DNA of 64,000 nucleotides. Origin: Rhodopseudomonas infernalis (GTDB lineage: Bacteria; Pseudomonadota; Alphaproteobacteria; Rhizobiales; Xanthobacteraceae). Both the position numbers and the translations under genes were made by a program. Shown one piece after another: positions 1-8,686 of this stretch. Below the pieces are notes generated by a model. That model did no database searches, was not told where the DNA came from, and worked only from the letters and a program-made list of their open reading frames with translations. Numbering within the stretch: position 1 is the stretch's first letter; the number at the start of each line of letters is the position of its first letter. The DNA lies in assembly GCF_022271405.1 (NCBI RefSeq), contig NZ_JAJNAL010000019.1:1-64000 (forward strand), written 5' to 3'.

Positions 1-50
1 GCCAACGGGCCCCCCGCGCGGGCCCCACGACATCGGTCGCGGTGTGGGGT

Positions 51-83
51 GGTGGCACGGCGCTTTGCGCCTTTGCCCACCCT
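51..83. repeat. Palindromic repeat element, GGTGGC...GCCCACC type
   Basis: Nested inverted repeat with outer arms ggtggc and gcccacc and an inner ggcgc/gcgcc stem. It lies just downstream of the substrate-binding protein gene. Palindromes of this general form are dispersed through Rhodopseudomonas and Bradyrhizobium genomes (general knowledge). It could also fold as the end of the upstream transcript. Confidence 0.5.
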
Positions 84-98
84 ACGATTTGACGGCTG

Positions 99-992
99 TT
101 ACTTGACGACCAGGAGGCCTGGCTCCATCAGGTTGGCCGGATCGAGCTTCCACTTGTTGAGCAGCGCGAGCTGATCGCCGGATTTGTAGATCTCGGTCAG
201 CGCGTCCTTCACGGCATCGCGGAACTTCGGCTTGTTCTTCGGCACGGCGATGCCGACCTGATAGGGGATCGTCACGGCGATCGCCTTTTCGAGCTTGTCC
301 GGATAGGCCTTGACGGCGTTGTCGACGGTGTTGACGTCGTTGATGTAGGTGTCGGCGCGGCCGGCGAGGATCGCCTGGATGCAGTTGGCGTTGTTGTCGT
401 AGAGCTGGATCGTCGGCTCCGCCTTGCCGAGCTTCTTGCACTCCGGCGCCAGCGCCTGGATCAGCGGGACTTCGACATAACCGGTGTTCTCGGCCGCGGC
501 GGTGCCGCACAGCGAGGTGTCGATGCCGGTGATCTTCTTCGGATTGCCCTTGGCGACCAGCACGCCGTCGAACACCTTGGAATAGGTGACGAAGTCGGCG
601 GCCTTGGCGCGCTCCTCGGTGGCGTAGATGTCGGAGATGACGATGTCGGCCTGCCCGCTCGACAGCGTCGTGAGCAGCGCCGCGAAGGTCACGGCCTTGT
701 AGGTCAGCTTGAAGCCGAGGCAGTCACCGATCGCCTCGCCGAGATCGATGTCGTAGCCGATGTACTTGGTCGGATCCTTCGGGTCGATCGACTCGTAGCC
801 CGGGGTGTGCGGATTGATGGCGTTGACGAGGGTCTTGCCCTTCCAGTCGGGGTACTTCTCCTGCAGCGCCGCGCAGGCTGCCGGCGCGGCCGCATGGGCG
901 GGCTGCGAAGCCGCAAAGCCGACCAGCACCAGCGCGCCCATCAGCGCCGCGCTCGTCAGGCTGCGAAACTCGGGAATAGGCGACTTGACCAT
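99..992 (-). CDS. ABC transporter substrate-binding protein, family 3 (amino-acid type)
   Basis: 297-residue periplasmic solute receptor. A Sec signal peptide occupies about residues 1-35 (hydrophobic stretch ending in an AHA-type cleavage site). The mature part has the SBP_bac_3 layout: a GYDIDLGEAIG segment, then a GQADIVISDIYATEERA segment typical of polar amino-acid receptors, then a hinge and second lobe with RADTYINDV. By family it binds an amino acid or related small cation in the periplasm and delivers it to an inner-membrane permease and ATPase. No permease or ATPase gene is beside it here, so it is an orphan receptor or its partners lie to the left of the window. Substrate unknown. 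Confidence 0.85.
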   Translation of the reverse strand: MVKSPIPEFRSLTSAALMGALVLVGFAASQPAHAAAPAACAALQEKYPDWKGKTLVNAINPHTPGYESIDPKDPTKYIGYDIDLGEAIGDCLGFKLTYKAVTFAALLTTLSSGQADIVISDIYATEERAKAADFVTYSKVFDGVLVAKGNPKKITGIDTSLCGTAAAENTGYVEVPLIQALAPECKKLGKAEPTIQLYDNNANCIQAILAGRADTYINDVNTVDNAVKAYPDKLEKAIAVTIPYQVGIAVPKNKPKFRDAVKDALTEIYKSGDQLALLNKWKLDPANLMEPGLLVVK

Positions 993-1151
993 TCGATCGC
1001 TCCTTCGATGGTGTCATGGCGGAGGCCATGTCCGAACCGACAGGAGCTAAGACCGCGCGTCCCAGAAAAACTTGTCTCCGGGCGCACAACCTTTTGTTCG
1101 AAGGCTGCCAGGAATTGGGCAGCAACTGCGTGATTTTTGGGCGACCACCAT

Positions 1152-1182
1152 CGTCATGGCCGGGCTCGGCCCGTCCATGACG
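1152..1182. repeat. Palindromic repeat, CGTCATGGCCGGGC hairpin
   Basis: Two 14-base arms (cgtcatggccgggc and gcccgtccatgacg) pair at 13 of 14 positions around a 3-base loop. It sits between the S41 protease gene and the substrate-binding protein gene. It matches the style of intergenic palindromes found many times in Rhodopseudomonas and Bradyrhizobium chromosomes. It may also act as a weak 3'-end hairpin for the protease transcript. Confidence 0.55.
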
Positions 1183-1215
1183 TCAGCAGGTAATAAGATC
1201 GGAAGCTAAACGAGC

Positions 1216-2580
1216 TTACTGGGCCTTCACGGCGCCCTTGTCGTTATCGGCGCGCTTGCCGAGATAGGCGATCGCGGCGTTGAGCTGCGCATCCTCGGGC
1301 TTACCGATCAGGTCGGCCTTGATCGGCGGCGACGAAGCCGCAGGCTTGTCAGCAGGAGCCGCACCGCCGGAAGCCTTCGGCTTGGCAGCGCCGGGCTTGC
1401 CGTTACCCCCGAGCTGACCCGGATTTGCGATCGCGCCGCGCAGCGCGCCTTCCCGCAACATCGCGCCGCCGGCGATCTGCTGATCCTTCGGCGCTTCCTG
1501 AACGATGTCCGGCGTGATGCCGTCGTCCTGGATCGAGCGGCCGGACGGTGTGTAGTACAGCGCCGTCGTCATCCGGACCGCACCGCGGCCCTTGATCGGG
1601 ATCACCGTCTGCACCGAGCCCTTGCCGAAGCTCTGCGTGCCCATCACGGTTCCGCGCTTGCGATCCTGCAGCGCACCGGCGACGATTTCGGACGCCGAAG
1701 CCGAAGCGCCGTTGATCAGCACCACCACCGGCACGCCGGGCAGCATGTCGCCCTTGGAAGGCGCGCTGAATACGCGCTGATCGTCGGGCTGGCGGCCGCG
1801 GATCGACACCACGGTGCCGCCGTCGAGCAGATTGCCGGCGACATCGACAGCGGCGGTGAGCAGGCCACCGGGATCTTGACGCAGGTCGATGACCAGCCCC
1901 TTCAGCCCGTCCTTGGAGTCGCTCTTGAGCTTGGTCAGCGCATTCTTGAAACCGTCCGACGTGTCGTTGCCGAACTGGCTGATCCGCACGTAGCCGATGC
2001 CGTCGGGCTTGAGCTCCGACTTCACCGACGCGACCTTGATGATCTCGCGGGTCAGGGTCACGTCGAACGGCGACTCCTTGCCGCGCAGAATGGTGATCGT
2101 CACCTTGGATCCGGGCGTGCCGCGCAGCATGTCGACGACTTCACGCAGGCTCATGCCCTGGGTCGAGGTGTCGCCGACCTTGATGATGTCGTCGCCGGGC
2201 TCGAGCTTGGCGCGGGCCGCCGGCGTGCCGTCGATCGGCGCGACGATCTTGGGCACACCGCCCTGCCCTGAGATCTGCATGCCGAGGCCGCCGAACTGCC
2301 CCGCCATGTCGGTCTGCATGTCCTTGAATTCTTTCTCGTCCATGTAATCCGAATGCGGATCGAGCCGGTTCAGCATGCCTTTCAGGGCGTCCTTGGTCAG
2401 GTCATTGGGGCTGACCGGATGCACATAGGCCCGCTCGACCAAGCCGATGACTCCGCCGATCAGATCGAGATCGGGTTGCGCCGTTGGGGTCCGCTGCAGC
2501 GCCAGCGCCGACAGCATGGGGATGGTGACGATGCCGGCCGCGGCGGCGGCGCCGATAAGAAATTTGCGGGATTTGAACAT
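1216..2580 (-). CDS. S41 family C-terminal processing peptidase (CtpA type)
   Basis: 454 residues from the ATG at 2580, chosen because translation from there opens with a signal sequence or anchor (MFKSRKFLIG then AAAAAG). A further 47 upstream codons are open but unlike the family. A PDZ domain lies at about residues 90-170. The protease core has the SASASEIVAGALQD block with nucleophile Ser295 and the FGKGSVQ block with the general base Lys320, 25 residues apart as in E. coli Prc. The C-terminal 90 residues are rich in Ala, Pro and Gly and look disordered. By family it is a periplasmic protease that trims C termini of envelope proteins or peptidoglycan enzymes. It stands alone between repeats. 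Confidence 0.92.
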   Translation of the reverse strand: MFKSRKFLIGAAAAAGIVTIPMLSALALQRTPTAQPDLDLIGGVIGLVERAYVHPVSPNDLTKDALKGMLNRLDPHSDYMDEKEFKDMQTDMAGQFGGLGMQISGQGGVPKIVAPIDGTPAARAKLEPGDDIIKVGDTSTQGMSLREVVDMLRGTPGSKVTITILRGKESPFDVTLTREIIKVASVKSELKPDGIGYVRISQFGNDTSDGFKNALTKLKSDSKDGLKGLVIDLRQDPGGLLTAAVDVAGNLLDGGTVVSIRGRQPDDQRVFSAPSKGDMLPGVPVVVLINGASASASEIVAGALQDRKRGTVMGTQSFGKGSVQTVIPIKGRGAVRMTTALYYTPSGRSIQDDGITPDIVQEAPKDQQIAGGAMLREGALRGAIANPGQLGGNGKPGAAKPKASGGAAPADKPAASSPPIKADLIGKPEDAQLNAAIAYLGKRADNDKGAVKAQ

Positions 2581-2901
2581 GAAAGGACACCGGAATGAGC
2601 TGGCGTGGCTGTGCATCTGAGGGCCAGCCGCGCCTGATTGCGATGGGTTCCGTCTGAAGGAATCTCGTCCCACCAACTGTAACGGGTGGCCTATGAATAC
2701 GCCGGCAAAGCGGCAACTCAAGGGTTAATAGGCGTACACGTGAAGCCAAGCCGCCAAGCAACCTGGCGGCTCAAACGGCCTCAGCGGCGCCGCCATGCAG
2801 GATCCGACGATATCTGGCCGGCAGCCGTGGATACCGAATGAGAGAAAGGCACTGACGGCTGATGCTAGACGATGGTCCGGTCATCGGCATCTCGGCAATG
2901 G
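2581..2901. other. Intergenic stretch, no gene seen
   Basis: 321 bp between regR and the S41 protease gene. It contains an open upstream extension of the protease frame judged non-coding. At its regR end there is a perfect 8-base inverted repeat (ggtccggt at 2874-2881, accggacc at 2904-2911) that overlaps the regR stop codon; there is no U-tract after it, so it is only a weak terminator candidate. Confidence 0.5.
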
Positions 2902-3459
2902 TCACCGGACCTGGCGCTTCTCCAGCTTTCGCGCCAGGGTGCGACGATGCATGCCGAGGCGCCGCGCGGCTTCGGAGATGTTGAACTCGCTGTCGATCAG
3001 CGTCTGGTGGATACGTTCCCATTCCAGCGTCTTGATCGAGGTCGGCTGGCTGGCCAGCGCGATGTCGGCGTTGCCCTCTGCCTTGCGGAAGGCGGCTTCG
3101 ATGTCGTCGGTGTTGGACGGCTTGGCCAGATAGTGACAGGCGCCGAGCTTGATGGCCTCGACCGCGGTGGCGATGCTGGCAAAGCCGGTGAGGACGACGA
3201 TCAGCATCTCCGGATCCTGCGCGTGCAGCAGCTCGACGCAGGCGAGGCCGGACGCGACGCCGAGCTTGAGATCGATCACCGCATAGCCGAAGGTGCGCTC
3301 CTCGAGCGCCTCGCGCACTTCCTCGATGGTGAAAGCGTGCACCACCGCGTAGCCGCGGCGCTCGAACGAGCGCTTCAACGTCCTGGCAAAGCCGGCGTCG
3401 TCTTCGACGATCAGCAGGGAGCGGTCTTCGGGTTCGGTATGCTGTTCGGTGTCACTCAA
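2902..3459 (-). CDS. regR: Redox response regulator RegR/RegA/PrrA/ActR family
   Basis: 185 residues. The receiver domain is at the N terminus with the acidic pair in LLIVEDDAG and the phospho-acceptor Asp63 in VIDLKLG. A proline-poor linker is followed by a C-terminal Fis-type helix-turn-helix (NISEAARRLGMHRRTLARKL), the DNA-binding signature that is nearly invariant in RegA, PrrA, ActR and RegR proteins. It is the DNA-binding half of the global redox system that controls respiratory oxidases, photosynthesis, nitrogen fixation and CO2 fixation genes. Its start overlaps the end of the kinase gene by 8 bp, so the pair is probably translationally coupled. It is the last gene of the cyo-surf1-regS-regR cluster. 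Confidence 0.95.
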   Translation of the reverse strand: MSDTEQHTEPEDRSLLIVEDDAGFARTLKRSFERRGYAVVHAFTIEEVREALEERTFGYAVIDLKLGVASGLACVELLHAQDPEMLIVVLTGFASIATAVEAIKLGACHYLAKPSNTDDIEAAFRKAEGNADIALASQPTSIKTLEWERIHQTLIDSEFNISEAARRLGMHRRTLARKLEKRQVR

Positions 3460-4837
3460 AATTCTGTCCGATCGCGAGGGTCGAGAGCGGCAGCACCAGC
3501 TTGACCTTGGCGCCGCGGTTGCGGAGATTTTCGGCGGTCATCGACCCGCCGAGCTTGCGGACCACGTTCATCACCAGGAACAGGCCGAGTCCGCCGCCGG
3601 CGCGTCCCTTACTCGACTGATACGGCTTGCCGAGCTGCGCCAGCATGTCCTTGGCAAAGCCCGGGCCGCGGTCGCTGATCGACAGCACCAGATTGTCGCC
3701 CTCGCGCTCGGCCAGCAGCTCGATCCAGTAGCGCGACACTTCGAAGGCGTTGTCGAGCACGTTGAACACCGCCTGCTTCAACGTCACGTCGGAGACGATC
3801 GGCAAATCGTCGCCGAACGCGTTGACCACGTGCAGGGTGGTTCGGCTGCGCGCGCTGCGCCACTCTTCGGCCAGCGCTTCGAGGAATTCCGCCACCGTGG
3901 TGGGCGACGAGCCCTCGCCGCGCGCTTCGCCGGCCGACACCAGAATCCCGGTGACGATCGACTGACAGCGCTTCAGCGCCGTCTCCATCTCGGCGAGATC
4001 TTCGGCGAGCTCGCGGTTACTTGTCAGCGCCGGCATCCGCCGCCAGTCGCTGAGGATGACCGAGACCGACGCCAGCGGCGTGCCGAGCTCATGCGCCGCG
4101 CCCGACGCGAGCAGGCCCATGCGCACGATGTGGTCCTGCTCGGCGGCGTGCTGGCGCAGCGATGCCAGATGCGCGTCGCGTTCGCGCAGGTTGCGATGGA
4201 TGCGGGTGACGAACACCACCAGCAGCACCGCATTCAGCGCGAAGCCGAGCAGCATGCCGCCGACCCGCAGGTTGATCGGATCGCCGGCCCATTCCGGCAG
4301 CACCAGCGGGCGCGACGCCTCGGTGAGCCAGATGATGGCGGTGAACACCACCGCGACCAGCGACCAGCTCGAGCGGCTGTCGAGCAGCACCGCGCCGAGC
4401 GTCACCTGCAGGAGATACAGCGAGGTGAACGGATTGGTGACGCCGCCGCTGAGATAGAGCTGCGCCGTGAGCGCGACGACGTCGAGGATCAGGGCGATCA
4501 GCAGGTCATGGTTGCTGATGGCGAAGCGATAGCGCATCCACATCAGGCTGGCGATGTTGAGCGCAATCAGCCCGACGATGACGGCGCCCATCGGCACCAC
4601 CGGCAGCGACGCGCCGAGCCACAGATGCACCGCCGCAATGGTGACGATCTGGCCGATCACCGCCGTCCAGCGCAGCTGGATCAGCAGCGACATGTTCTTG
4701 CGGTCGGTTTCGTCGTCGGGCGTCGAGGCGCCGAGCGGCATCAGAGCTTCGTCGCCGGATCGCGCGGCGCCGGCCGGCTCGGCTCGGGCGCGCCAGTCGG
4801 ACTTGTCGTCAACGATGCTCGGCGATCGGTCCAGCAT
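3452..4837 (-). CDS. regS: Redox sensor histidine kinase RegS/RegB/PrrB family
   Basis: 461 residues from the ATG at 4837 (longer frames extend into surf1). About six membrane helices are followed by dimerisation/phosphoacceptor and ATPase domains. The GGVTNPF loop used for ubiquinone sensing in RegB is present between membrane helices. The H-box has His249 in HELGTPLAS. Cys291 in ALKRCQSIV sits where the redox-active cysteine of RegB lies. The ATPase has FNVLDNAFE, SDRGPGF and GGGLGLFL. By family it autophosphorylates when the quinone pool is reduced and passes the phosphate to RegR. The 5' end overlaps surf1 by 29 bp, placing it in the quinol oxidase transcript. Confidence 0.94.
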   Translation of the reverse strand: MLDRSPSIVDDKSDWRARAEPAGAARSGDEALMPLGASTPDDETDRKNMSLLIQLRWTAVIGQIVTIAAVHLWLGASLPVVPMGAVIVGLIALNIASLMWMRYRFAISNHDLLIALILDVVALTAQLYLSGGVTNPFTSLYLLQVTLGAVLLDSRSSWSLVAVVFTAIIWLTEASRPLVLPEWAGDPINLRVGGMLLGFALNAVLLVVFVTRIHRNLRERDAHLASLRQHAAEQDHIVRMGLLASGAAHELGTPLASVSVILSDWRRMPALTSNRELAEDLAEMETALKRCQSIVTGILVSAGEARGEGSSPTTVAEFLEALAEEWRSARSRTTLHVVNAFGDDLPIVSDVTLKQAVFNVLDNAFEVSRYWIELLAEREGDNLVLSISDRGPGFAKDMLAQLGKPYQSSKGRAGGGLGLFLVMNVVRKLGGSMTAENLRNRGAKVKLVLPLSTLAIGQNFE

Positions 4838-5660
4838 TGGGTCCCGTCGAAAGGGCGGATCGCGCCGTGGTGCCCGAACGGCGCCTGGCGCTTGCCCCCC
4901 GCAGATATTCCCCCGCAAAGCCCACAACAAGCCAGCCAGCCAGCATAAAGGCGAGGCAAAACCACGTGAGCGCATAGGTCAGGTGGTTGTTGGGAAACTG
5001 CACCACCGTCATGCCGCCGATCGGCTGACCGGCAATATTGAGCGAGGCGTCCGCGTCGATGAAGAACGGAGCGACATGATCGATGCCGCGCGCGCCCGCA
5101 ATCGCCTGCACGTCCCGCGAGTACCAACGCTCGTCCGCAGGGGCGTTATGACGCAGAAAGCCGCCGTTCGGTTCGGTCATCCGCAGCAGCCCCGTCACCG
5201 TCACCGGTCCGGTCGGCTCGCCGTCGCGGCGCGACGTTCGGTCGCGCTGCTCGGGGGAGATGTATCCGCGGTTGATCAGAACGGTCCGACCGTCCGCCAT
5301 GCGCAGCGGCGTGATCACCCAGAAGCCTCCACCGGCTTCGGTGACGGCCGTCGTCAGCGTTTCGCGGTCGTGCTGGAACTCACCGGTCGCCGTGACGCGG
5401 CGATATTCGTCGTTGGCGGCGGTGACCGCCGGCCAAGCCGCCGCCGAAGGCAGCGGTGCGGGCGCGGCGTGGATGCGGGCTTCGACGCGGTCGATCAGCG
5501 CCAGCTTCCAGGCCCGCCGTTCGACCTGCCAGACCCCGAGGGAAATCAGCAGGGCGACGCCGAGCAGCGCCGGGATCGTGAGCCACAAGGACGGGCGCCG
5601 CGCGGGGCCGGGGGCCCGCGCAGGCGCGTCGCCTGAGGTCACGATCGCCGGCTCCGTCAC
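4809..5660 (-). CDS. SURF1 family oxidase assembly protein
   Basis: 283 residues starting with GTG at 5660, which overlaps the cyoD stop as GTGA. The SURF1 plan is clear: one N-terminal membrane helix ending LGVWQVERRAWK, a periplasmic domain with GEFQHDRETL, FWVITPLRM and VLINRGYIS, and a C-terminal membrane helix after FPNNHLTYALTWF. SURF1 proteins help insert heme a or o into haem-copper oxidases; this copy follows a quinol oxidase, as in other alphaproteobacteria. The C-terminal 30 residues after the last helix are basic and low in complexity. The ATG at 5720 is in frame but would overlap cyoD by about 60 bp. Confidence 0.9.
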   Translation of the reverse strand: MTEPAIVTSGDAPARAPGPARRPSLWLTIPALLGVALLISLGVWQVERRAWKLALIDRVEARIHAAPAPLPSAAAWPAVTAANDEYRRVTATGEFQHDRETLTTAVTEAGGGFWVITPLRMADGRTVLINRGYISPEQRDRTSRRDGEPTGPVTVTGLLRMTEPNGGFLRHNAPADERWYSRDVQAIAGARGIDHVAPFFIDADASLNIAGQPIGGMTVVQFPNNHLTYALTWFCLAFMLAGWLVVGFAGEYLRGASARRRSGTTARSALSTGPNAGPIAEHR

Positions 5661-6046
5661 TTCGTCGGGACCATGTTGTGGACCGGCATCATGTTGGTGA
5701 CGAGGTGGTGCATCACCCACAGCGAACCGGCCAGCGCGATCACCACCATCACGATGGTGAAGATCAGCGCCATCATGGTCCAGCCCTGCTCGGACGAGGT
5801 GTTCATGTGCAGGAAGTAGATCATGTGCACGACGATCTGCACCGCCGCGAACGCCATGACCACCAGCCCGGTGACCGATTTGTCGGCGATCGCGCCGCTC
5901 ATCACCAGCCAGAACGGGATCGCGGTCAGCACCACCGACAGGCCGAAGCCGATCAGATAGCTCTTCAGCGAGCCGTGCGCATGCGCGTCCGGATGACCGT
6001 GATGGTCTTCGCCATGGGCGTCGACGGGCGGATTGTTGATGCTCAT
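5657..6046 (-). CDS. cyoD: Cytochrome o ubiquinol oxidase subunit IV
   Basis: 129 residues from the ATG at 6046, which overlaps the cyoC stop as ATGA. The N-terminal 24 residues are His- and Asp-rich (HGEDHHGHPDAHAH). Three membrane helices follow, with the CyoD-type sequence HMIYFLHMNTSSEQGW between the second and third. It is the small accessory subunit that stabilises the CuB site during assembly of the bo3-type quinol oxidase. The His-rich tail may bind metal (inference). Confidence 0.93.
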   Translation of the reverse strand: MSINNPPVDAHGEDHHGHPDAHAHGSLKSYLIGFGLSVVLTAIPFWLVMSGAIADKSVTGLVVMAFAAVQIVVHMIYFLHMNTSSEQGWTMMALIFTIVMVVIALAGSLWVMHHLVTNMMPVHNMVPTK

Positions 6047-6672
6047 CGCAGCACTCCCAACAGGTACACGAAGGTGAAGACGCCGATCCAGACCACGTCG
6101 AGGAAGTGCCAGAACATGCTGAGGCACATCAGGCGGCGACGGTTGGCCTCGATCAGTCCCTTGCGGGAGACCTGCACCATCAGGGTCACCAGCCAGATGA
6201 TGCCGAAGGTGACGTGCAGACCGTGGGTGCCGACCAGCGTGAAGAACGAGGACAGGAAGGCACTGCGCTGCGGCGTCGCGCCCTCATGGATCATGTGATG
6301 GAACTCGTAGAGTTCGATGCAGAGGAAGGCGAGGCCAAACAGGCCGGTGATCGCCAGCCACATCTGGGTGGCGCCGACCCGGCGCTTCTCCATCGTCAGC
6401 ATGGCAAAGCCGTAGGTGATCGACGACAGCAGCAGCATCGCGGTGTTGACCGCGACGAGCTTCAGATCGAACAGGTCCTTCGGCGCCGGCCCGGCCGCGT
6501 AGTTGGTGCCGAGCACACCGTAGGTCGCGAACAGGATCGCGAAGATGAGGCAGTCGCTCATCAGGTACAGCCAGAACCCGAGCATGGTGCTCGAGCCTTC
6601 CGGATGGGCGTGTTCGTCGACGACGTAGAAGACCTGTTCCGCGTCCTTCGGATTGGCGACGGCGACACTCAT
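6043..6672 (-). CDS. cyoC: Cytochrome o ubiquinol oxidase subunit III
   Basis: 209 residues from the ATG at 6672; the ATG shares one base with the cyoB stop (TGATG). A GTG three bases upstream is also possible. Five membrane helices in the CyoC arrangement: LGFWLYLMSDCLIFA first, then LLSSITYGFAML, LFGLAFLCIELYEF, then THGLHVTFGIIWL, then FWHFLDVVWIGVF. CyoC lacks cofactors and supports the stability of subunit I in the inner membrane. Confidence 0.95.
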   Translation of the reverse strand: MSVAVANPKDAEQVFYVVDEHAHPEGSSTMLGFWLYLMSDCLIFAILFATYGVLGTNYAAGPAPKDLFDLKLVAVNTAMLLLSSITYGFAMLTMEKRRVGATQMWLAITGLFGLAFLCIELYEFHHMIHEGATPQRSAFLSSFFTLVGTHGLHVTFGIIWLVTLMVQVSRKGLIEANRRRLMCLSMFWHFLDVVWIGVFTFVYLLGVLR

Positions 6673-8678
6673 CACTTGGCTCCCGCAGCGAGCAGACGGG
6701 TCCGCTCGTCTTCGACGCGCACCACTTCCTCAGCCGGGATGTGGTAGTCGCGGTGATAGTTGAAGGTGTGGCCGATCGCGACGGCGAGCAGCGCGATGAA
6801 CCCCAGCGCGGCAAGCCACCAGATGTACCAGATCAGCGCGAACCCGACGACGGTAGCGAGGCCCGCGAGGATCACGCCGGTGCCGGTGCTGCTCGGCATG
6901 TGGATCGGCTTGAAGCCGGTCAGCGGGCGCTTGTAGCCGGCGCGCTTCATCTCCCACCACGCGTCGGTGTTGTGTACCATCGGGGTGAAGGCGAAGTTGT
7001 AGTCCGGCGGCGGCGACGAGGTCGCCCACTCCAGGGTGCGGCCGTCCCACGGATCGCCGGTGACGTCGCGAAGCTGCTCGCGGCGCATGACGCTGACGGC
7101 GATCTGGATCAGGAACGCCGCGATGCCGATCGCGATCAGGCCGGCGCCGATGGCCGCTAGGATGAACCAGATCTGCAGGCTCTGATCGTCGAACACGCGC
7201 AGCCGGCGGGTCACGCCCATCAGGCCGAGCACGTAGAGCGGCATGAAGGCGAGATAGAAGCCGACCACCCAGCTCCAGAACGAGATCTTGCCCCAGAACG
7301 GATCGAGCTTGAAGCCGAACGCCTTCGGGAACCAGTACACGATGCCGGCGAACGCACCGAACACCACGCCGCCGATGATGACGTTGTGGAAGTGCGCGAC
7401 CAGGAACAGGCTGTTGTGCAGCACGAAGTCGGCCGGCGGCACCGCGAGCAGCACGCCGGTCATGCCGCCGATCACGAAGGTCAGCATGAAGGCGATGGTC
7501 CACATCATCGGCAGCTCGAAGCGGATGCGGCCGCGATACATCGTGAACAGCCAGTTGAACATCTTCGCGCCCGTCGGGATCGAGATGATCATCGTGGTGA
7601 TGCCGAAGAACGAGTTGACGCTGGCGCCCGAGCCCATCGTGAAGAAGTGGTGCAGCCACACCAGATACGACAGGATGGTGATCACGACCGTGGCGTAAAC
7701 CATCGAGGTGTAGCCGAACAGCCGCTTGCCCGAGAACGTCGAGGTCACCTCCGAGAAGATGCCGAACGCCGGCAGGATCAGGATGTAGACCTCGGGGTGG
7801 CCCCAGATCCAGATCAGGTTCACGTACATCATCGGGTTGCCGCCGAAGTCGTTCGTGAAGAAGTTGGTGCCGACATAACGGTCGAGCGACAGCAGCGCCA
7901 GCACCACGGTCAGGACCGGGAAGGACGCCACGATCAGGACGTTGGTGCACAGCGACGTCCAGGTGAAGATCGGCATGCGCATCATCGTCATGCCGGGCGC
8001 CCGCATCTTGACGATGGTGCAGATCAGGTTGACGCCCGACAGCGTCGTGCCGACGCCTGCGACCTGCAGCGCCCATATGTAGTAGTCGACGCCGACGTCA
8101 GGACTGTAGCCGATGTTCGACAGCGGCGGATAGGCCAGCCAGCCGGTGCGGGCGAACTCACCGATGAACAGCGAGATCATCACCAGCACGGCGCCGCCGG
8201 TGGTCATCCAGAAGCTGAAATTGTTGAGGAACGGGAACGACACGTCGCGGGCGCCGATCTGCAGCGGCACGACGTAGTTCATCAGGCCGGTGACCAGCGG
8301 CATCGCCACGAAGAAGATCATGATCACGCCGTGGGCGGTGAACACCTGATCGTAGTGATGGGCGTTGAGGTAGCCCTCGGAGCCGCCGAACGCCATCGCC
8401 TGCTGCAGGCGCATCATGATGGCGTCGGCGAAGCCGCGCAGCAGCATCACGATGCCGAGGATCATGTACATGATGCCGATGCGCTTGTGGTCCACGGTGG
8501 TGAACCACTCGCGCCACAGATAGCCCCACAGCTTGAAGTAGGTGAGGCCCGCGACAAGCGCGGCGCCGCCGATGGCGACGGCCACGAAGGTGAGCACGAC
8601 AATCGGCTCGTGCAGCGGAAGCGAATCCAGCGACAGCCGGCCGAAGATCGCTTTGACGATATCGAAATTGGAGAACAT
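6672..8678 (-). CDS. cyoB: Cytochrome o ubiquinol oxidase subunit I
   Basis: 668 residues, full length for CyoB, with 14-15 membrane helices. Haem and copper ligands are visible: the low-spin haem His in [15 protein letters not shown], the CuB His and cross-linked Tyr in [12 protein letters not shown], the His pair in WLHHFFTMG, and the high-spin haem ligand region HFHNVIIGG. It reduces O2 to water with electrons from ubiquinol and pumps protons across the inner membrane. The gene begins 8 bp after cyoA and overlaps cyoC. The ORF is intact and there is no sign of transfer. Confidence 0.97.
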   Translation of the reverse strand: MFSNFDIVKAIFGRLSLDSLPLHEPIVVLTFVAVAIGGAALVAGLTYFKLWGYLWREWFTTVDHKRIGIMYMILGIVMLLRGFADAIMMRLQQAMAFGGSEGYLNAHHYDQVFTAHGVIMIFFVAMPLVTGLMNYVVPLQIGARDVSFPFLNNFSFWMTTGGAVLVMISLFIGEFARTGWLAYPPLSNIGYSPDVGVDYYIWALQVAGVGTTLSGVNLICTIVKMRAPGMTMMRMPIFTWTSLCTNVLIVASFPVLTVVLALLSLDRYVGTNFFTNDFGGNPMMYVNLIWIWGHPEVYILILPAFGIFSEVTSTFSGKRLFGYTSMVYATVVITILSYLVWLHHFFTMGSGASVNSFFGITTMIISIPTGAKMFNWLFTMYRGRIRFELPMMWTIAFMLTFVIGGMTGVLLAVPPADFVLHNSLFLVAHFHNVIIGGVVFGAFAGIVYWFPKAFGFKLDPFWGKISFWSWVVGFYLAFMPLYVLGLMGVTRRLRVFDDQSLQIWFILAAIGAGLIAIGIAAFLIQIAVSVMRREQLRDVTGDPWDGRTLEWATSSPPPDYNFAFTPMVHNTDAWWEMKRAGYKRPLTGFKPIHMPSSTGTGVILAGLATVVGFALIWYIWWLAALGFIALLAVAIGHTFNYHRDYHIPAEEVVRVEDERTRLLAAGAK

Positions 8679-8686
8679 GCGATCCC

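Noticed and set aside
3449-4948. 499-codon plus-strand ORF opposite regS
   Set aside because: Shadow frame; the minus strand encodes a complete RegB-type kinase.
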